In this document: in pieces, positions 63,478 through 64,000 of the stretch
How the letters are laid out: each line of letters opens with the position of its first letter
Position numbering within the stretch: the first letter of the stretch is position 1
Origin: Calendula officinalis
Lineage: Eukaryota; Streptophyta; Magnoliopsida; Asterales; Asteraceae
Direction: 5' to 3'
Assembly: GCA_963853835.1 (NCBI GenBank)
Contig: OY970830.1
Coordinates: forward strand, 53,808,515 to 53,872,514
Length of the DNA stretch: 64,000 nt
The notes under the pieces: model-generated
Database searches by the model: none
Told to the model about the DNA's origin: nothing
Seen by the model: the letters and a program-made list of their open reading frames with translations, nothing else
Program-made: the position numbers and the translations under genes

Positions 63478-63660
63478 ATCTTCATGATCATTATTATTAC
63501 TATTTGAACTAGTGTGTTGATGGTCATTATTACTAAATGAATTAGTGCCTTGATGGTCATTATTATTAGTAAATGAACTAGTGCCTTGATGATCATTATT
63601 ATTATATGAACTAGTGCCTTGATGGTCATTAGATAAGGAAATAAACACGCTTTTATCAAT
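63478..63660 (-). repeat. Coding minisatellite (NDHQGTSS repeats) in the transposase
   Basis: About five units of 33-39 bp, each coding for (N)NDHQGTSS(F/Y)xNN. The last units are degraded (NDHQHTSSNSNNNDHEDL). On the plus strand the unit begins TGATGGTCATTATTA. It lies between the transposase-associated domain and the TNP2 core as a flexible linker. Confidence 0.85.
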
Positions 63661-64000
63661 TAGTAATTCCCCATGTTGTGACCAACACGTATAGTTATGC
63701 ATAAAACTATGTTTAATCAAATGCCCCTCAATTACATTTGTATCGTTAAATTTACGAACGTTTTTACAATCTTTACAAGGACACCATATGTATCGAGCTC
63801 CACTACTCGCTCGATTAGTCTCAGCATATGCAAGAAAAATCCGCACACCCTTTACATATTCTGGGTTAGAACGTGAAATAGCATACATCCAATTTTGGCG
63901 ATCCATCTGAAATATAAACAGAGCAAATTTAGTCATGGTTTGTCTCTAACCCACTCTTTGAATATTTTATTTCATATGCATAGATCCCTTTGTCCTACAA

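Larger units (their letters stand above)
62520..63906 (-). pseudogene. CACTA (En/Spm) TNP2-type transposase, 5' part, broken
   Basis: Starts MDRQNWMYAISRSNPEYVKG with the transposase-associated domain (YIWCPCKDCKNVRKF, zinc-binding Cys). A low-complexity NDHQGTSS repeat follows, then CTKYSTLDFILKLLNLKAHS and GWSDTSFTRLL, the usual lead into TNP2. At ~63268 the frame breaks into a plastid rps3-like stretch and resumes near 63100 with IPVSLYQAKKLMCPMGL, HACPNDCILYRNEYENLHEC, CGASRYKHKKE and LWYLPIIPRLERLFANEKEA. An in-frame stop follows MCPMGL. The catalytic DDE domain is not present before the Copia insertion. Non-functional as it stands. Confidence 0.85.

Noticed and set aside
1..64000. CRISPR arrays, bacterial operons, complete tRNA or rRNA genes
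   Set aside because: The window is plant nuclear DNA. I saw no regularly spaced repeats of CRISPR type and no complete tRNA or rRNA. The tRNA-like motifs in the Helitrons are only partial.

Overview
This is a nuclear window from a flowering plant, most likely a eudicot. The genes are intron-rich, the intergenic DNA is very AT-rich, and there are many plant transposons (Copia, CACTA, hAT, Mutator, Harbinger, Stowaway-like, Helitron). Asteraceae is possible but is only a guess. Six conserved genes can be rebuilt exon by exon. They are a class 3 aldehyde dehydrogenase running off the left edge (1-3611, minus), an ERA-related mitochondrial GTPase ERG (14593-17152, minus), vacuolar H+-ATPase subunit B (24755-29959, plus), 8-oxoguanine DNA glycosylase OGG1 (33699-35564, minus), SWI/SNF subunit SWI3C (35872-39650, plus) and an NRAMP metal transporter (41092-45990, minus). 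OGG1 and SWI3C are divergent with only 307 bp between their start codons. The six proteins do unrelated housekeeping jobs and do not form a pathway.

The rest is mobile DNA. From 3.7 to 14.5 kb there is a Helitron (4007-6458), an hAT-like element, an LTR-like fragment, a Mutator-like element with long terminal inverted repeats and a perfect 9-bp target duplication (8945-10258), and AT-rich filler. From 17.2 to 24 kb there are MITEs, a second Helitron on the minus strand that carries exon-like gene pieces (19947-22431), and a 1.5-kb Mutator-like element (22451-23955). The introns of ERG, VHA-B, SWI3C and NRAMP are loaded with insertions, many with clean target duplications, including two solo LTRs and several copies of one MITE family whose ends read GAGTAAATTAC.

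Right of 46 kb the window is almost entirely transposon. A decayed Copia element (46462-53268) has a Stowaway-like MITE inside its 3' LTR, and that MITE contains a Harbinger-type element with an intact 367-residue ORF1. Then come a Harbinger transposase relic, a palindromic repeat array, unidentified exon-like pieces, an organelle-like stretch and a CACTA terminus. At the right edge is a minus-strand CACTA transposase region. It is interrupted by a small Copia element with 165-bp LTRs (60347-62505), and its coding sequence contains about 160 bp that reads as plastid rps3.

I found no clear new biological system. The best leads are the paired Helitrons that share an antisense tRNA-like motif at the same distance from their 5' ends, the plastid rps3 fragment inside a transposase, and the three-level transposon nest. 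All coordinates come from reading by eye, so splice sites and repeat edges may be off by a few bases.
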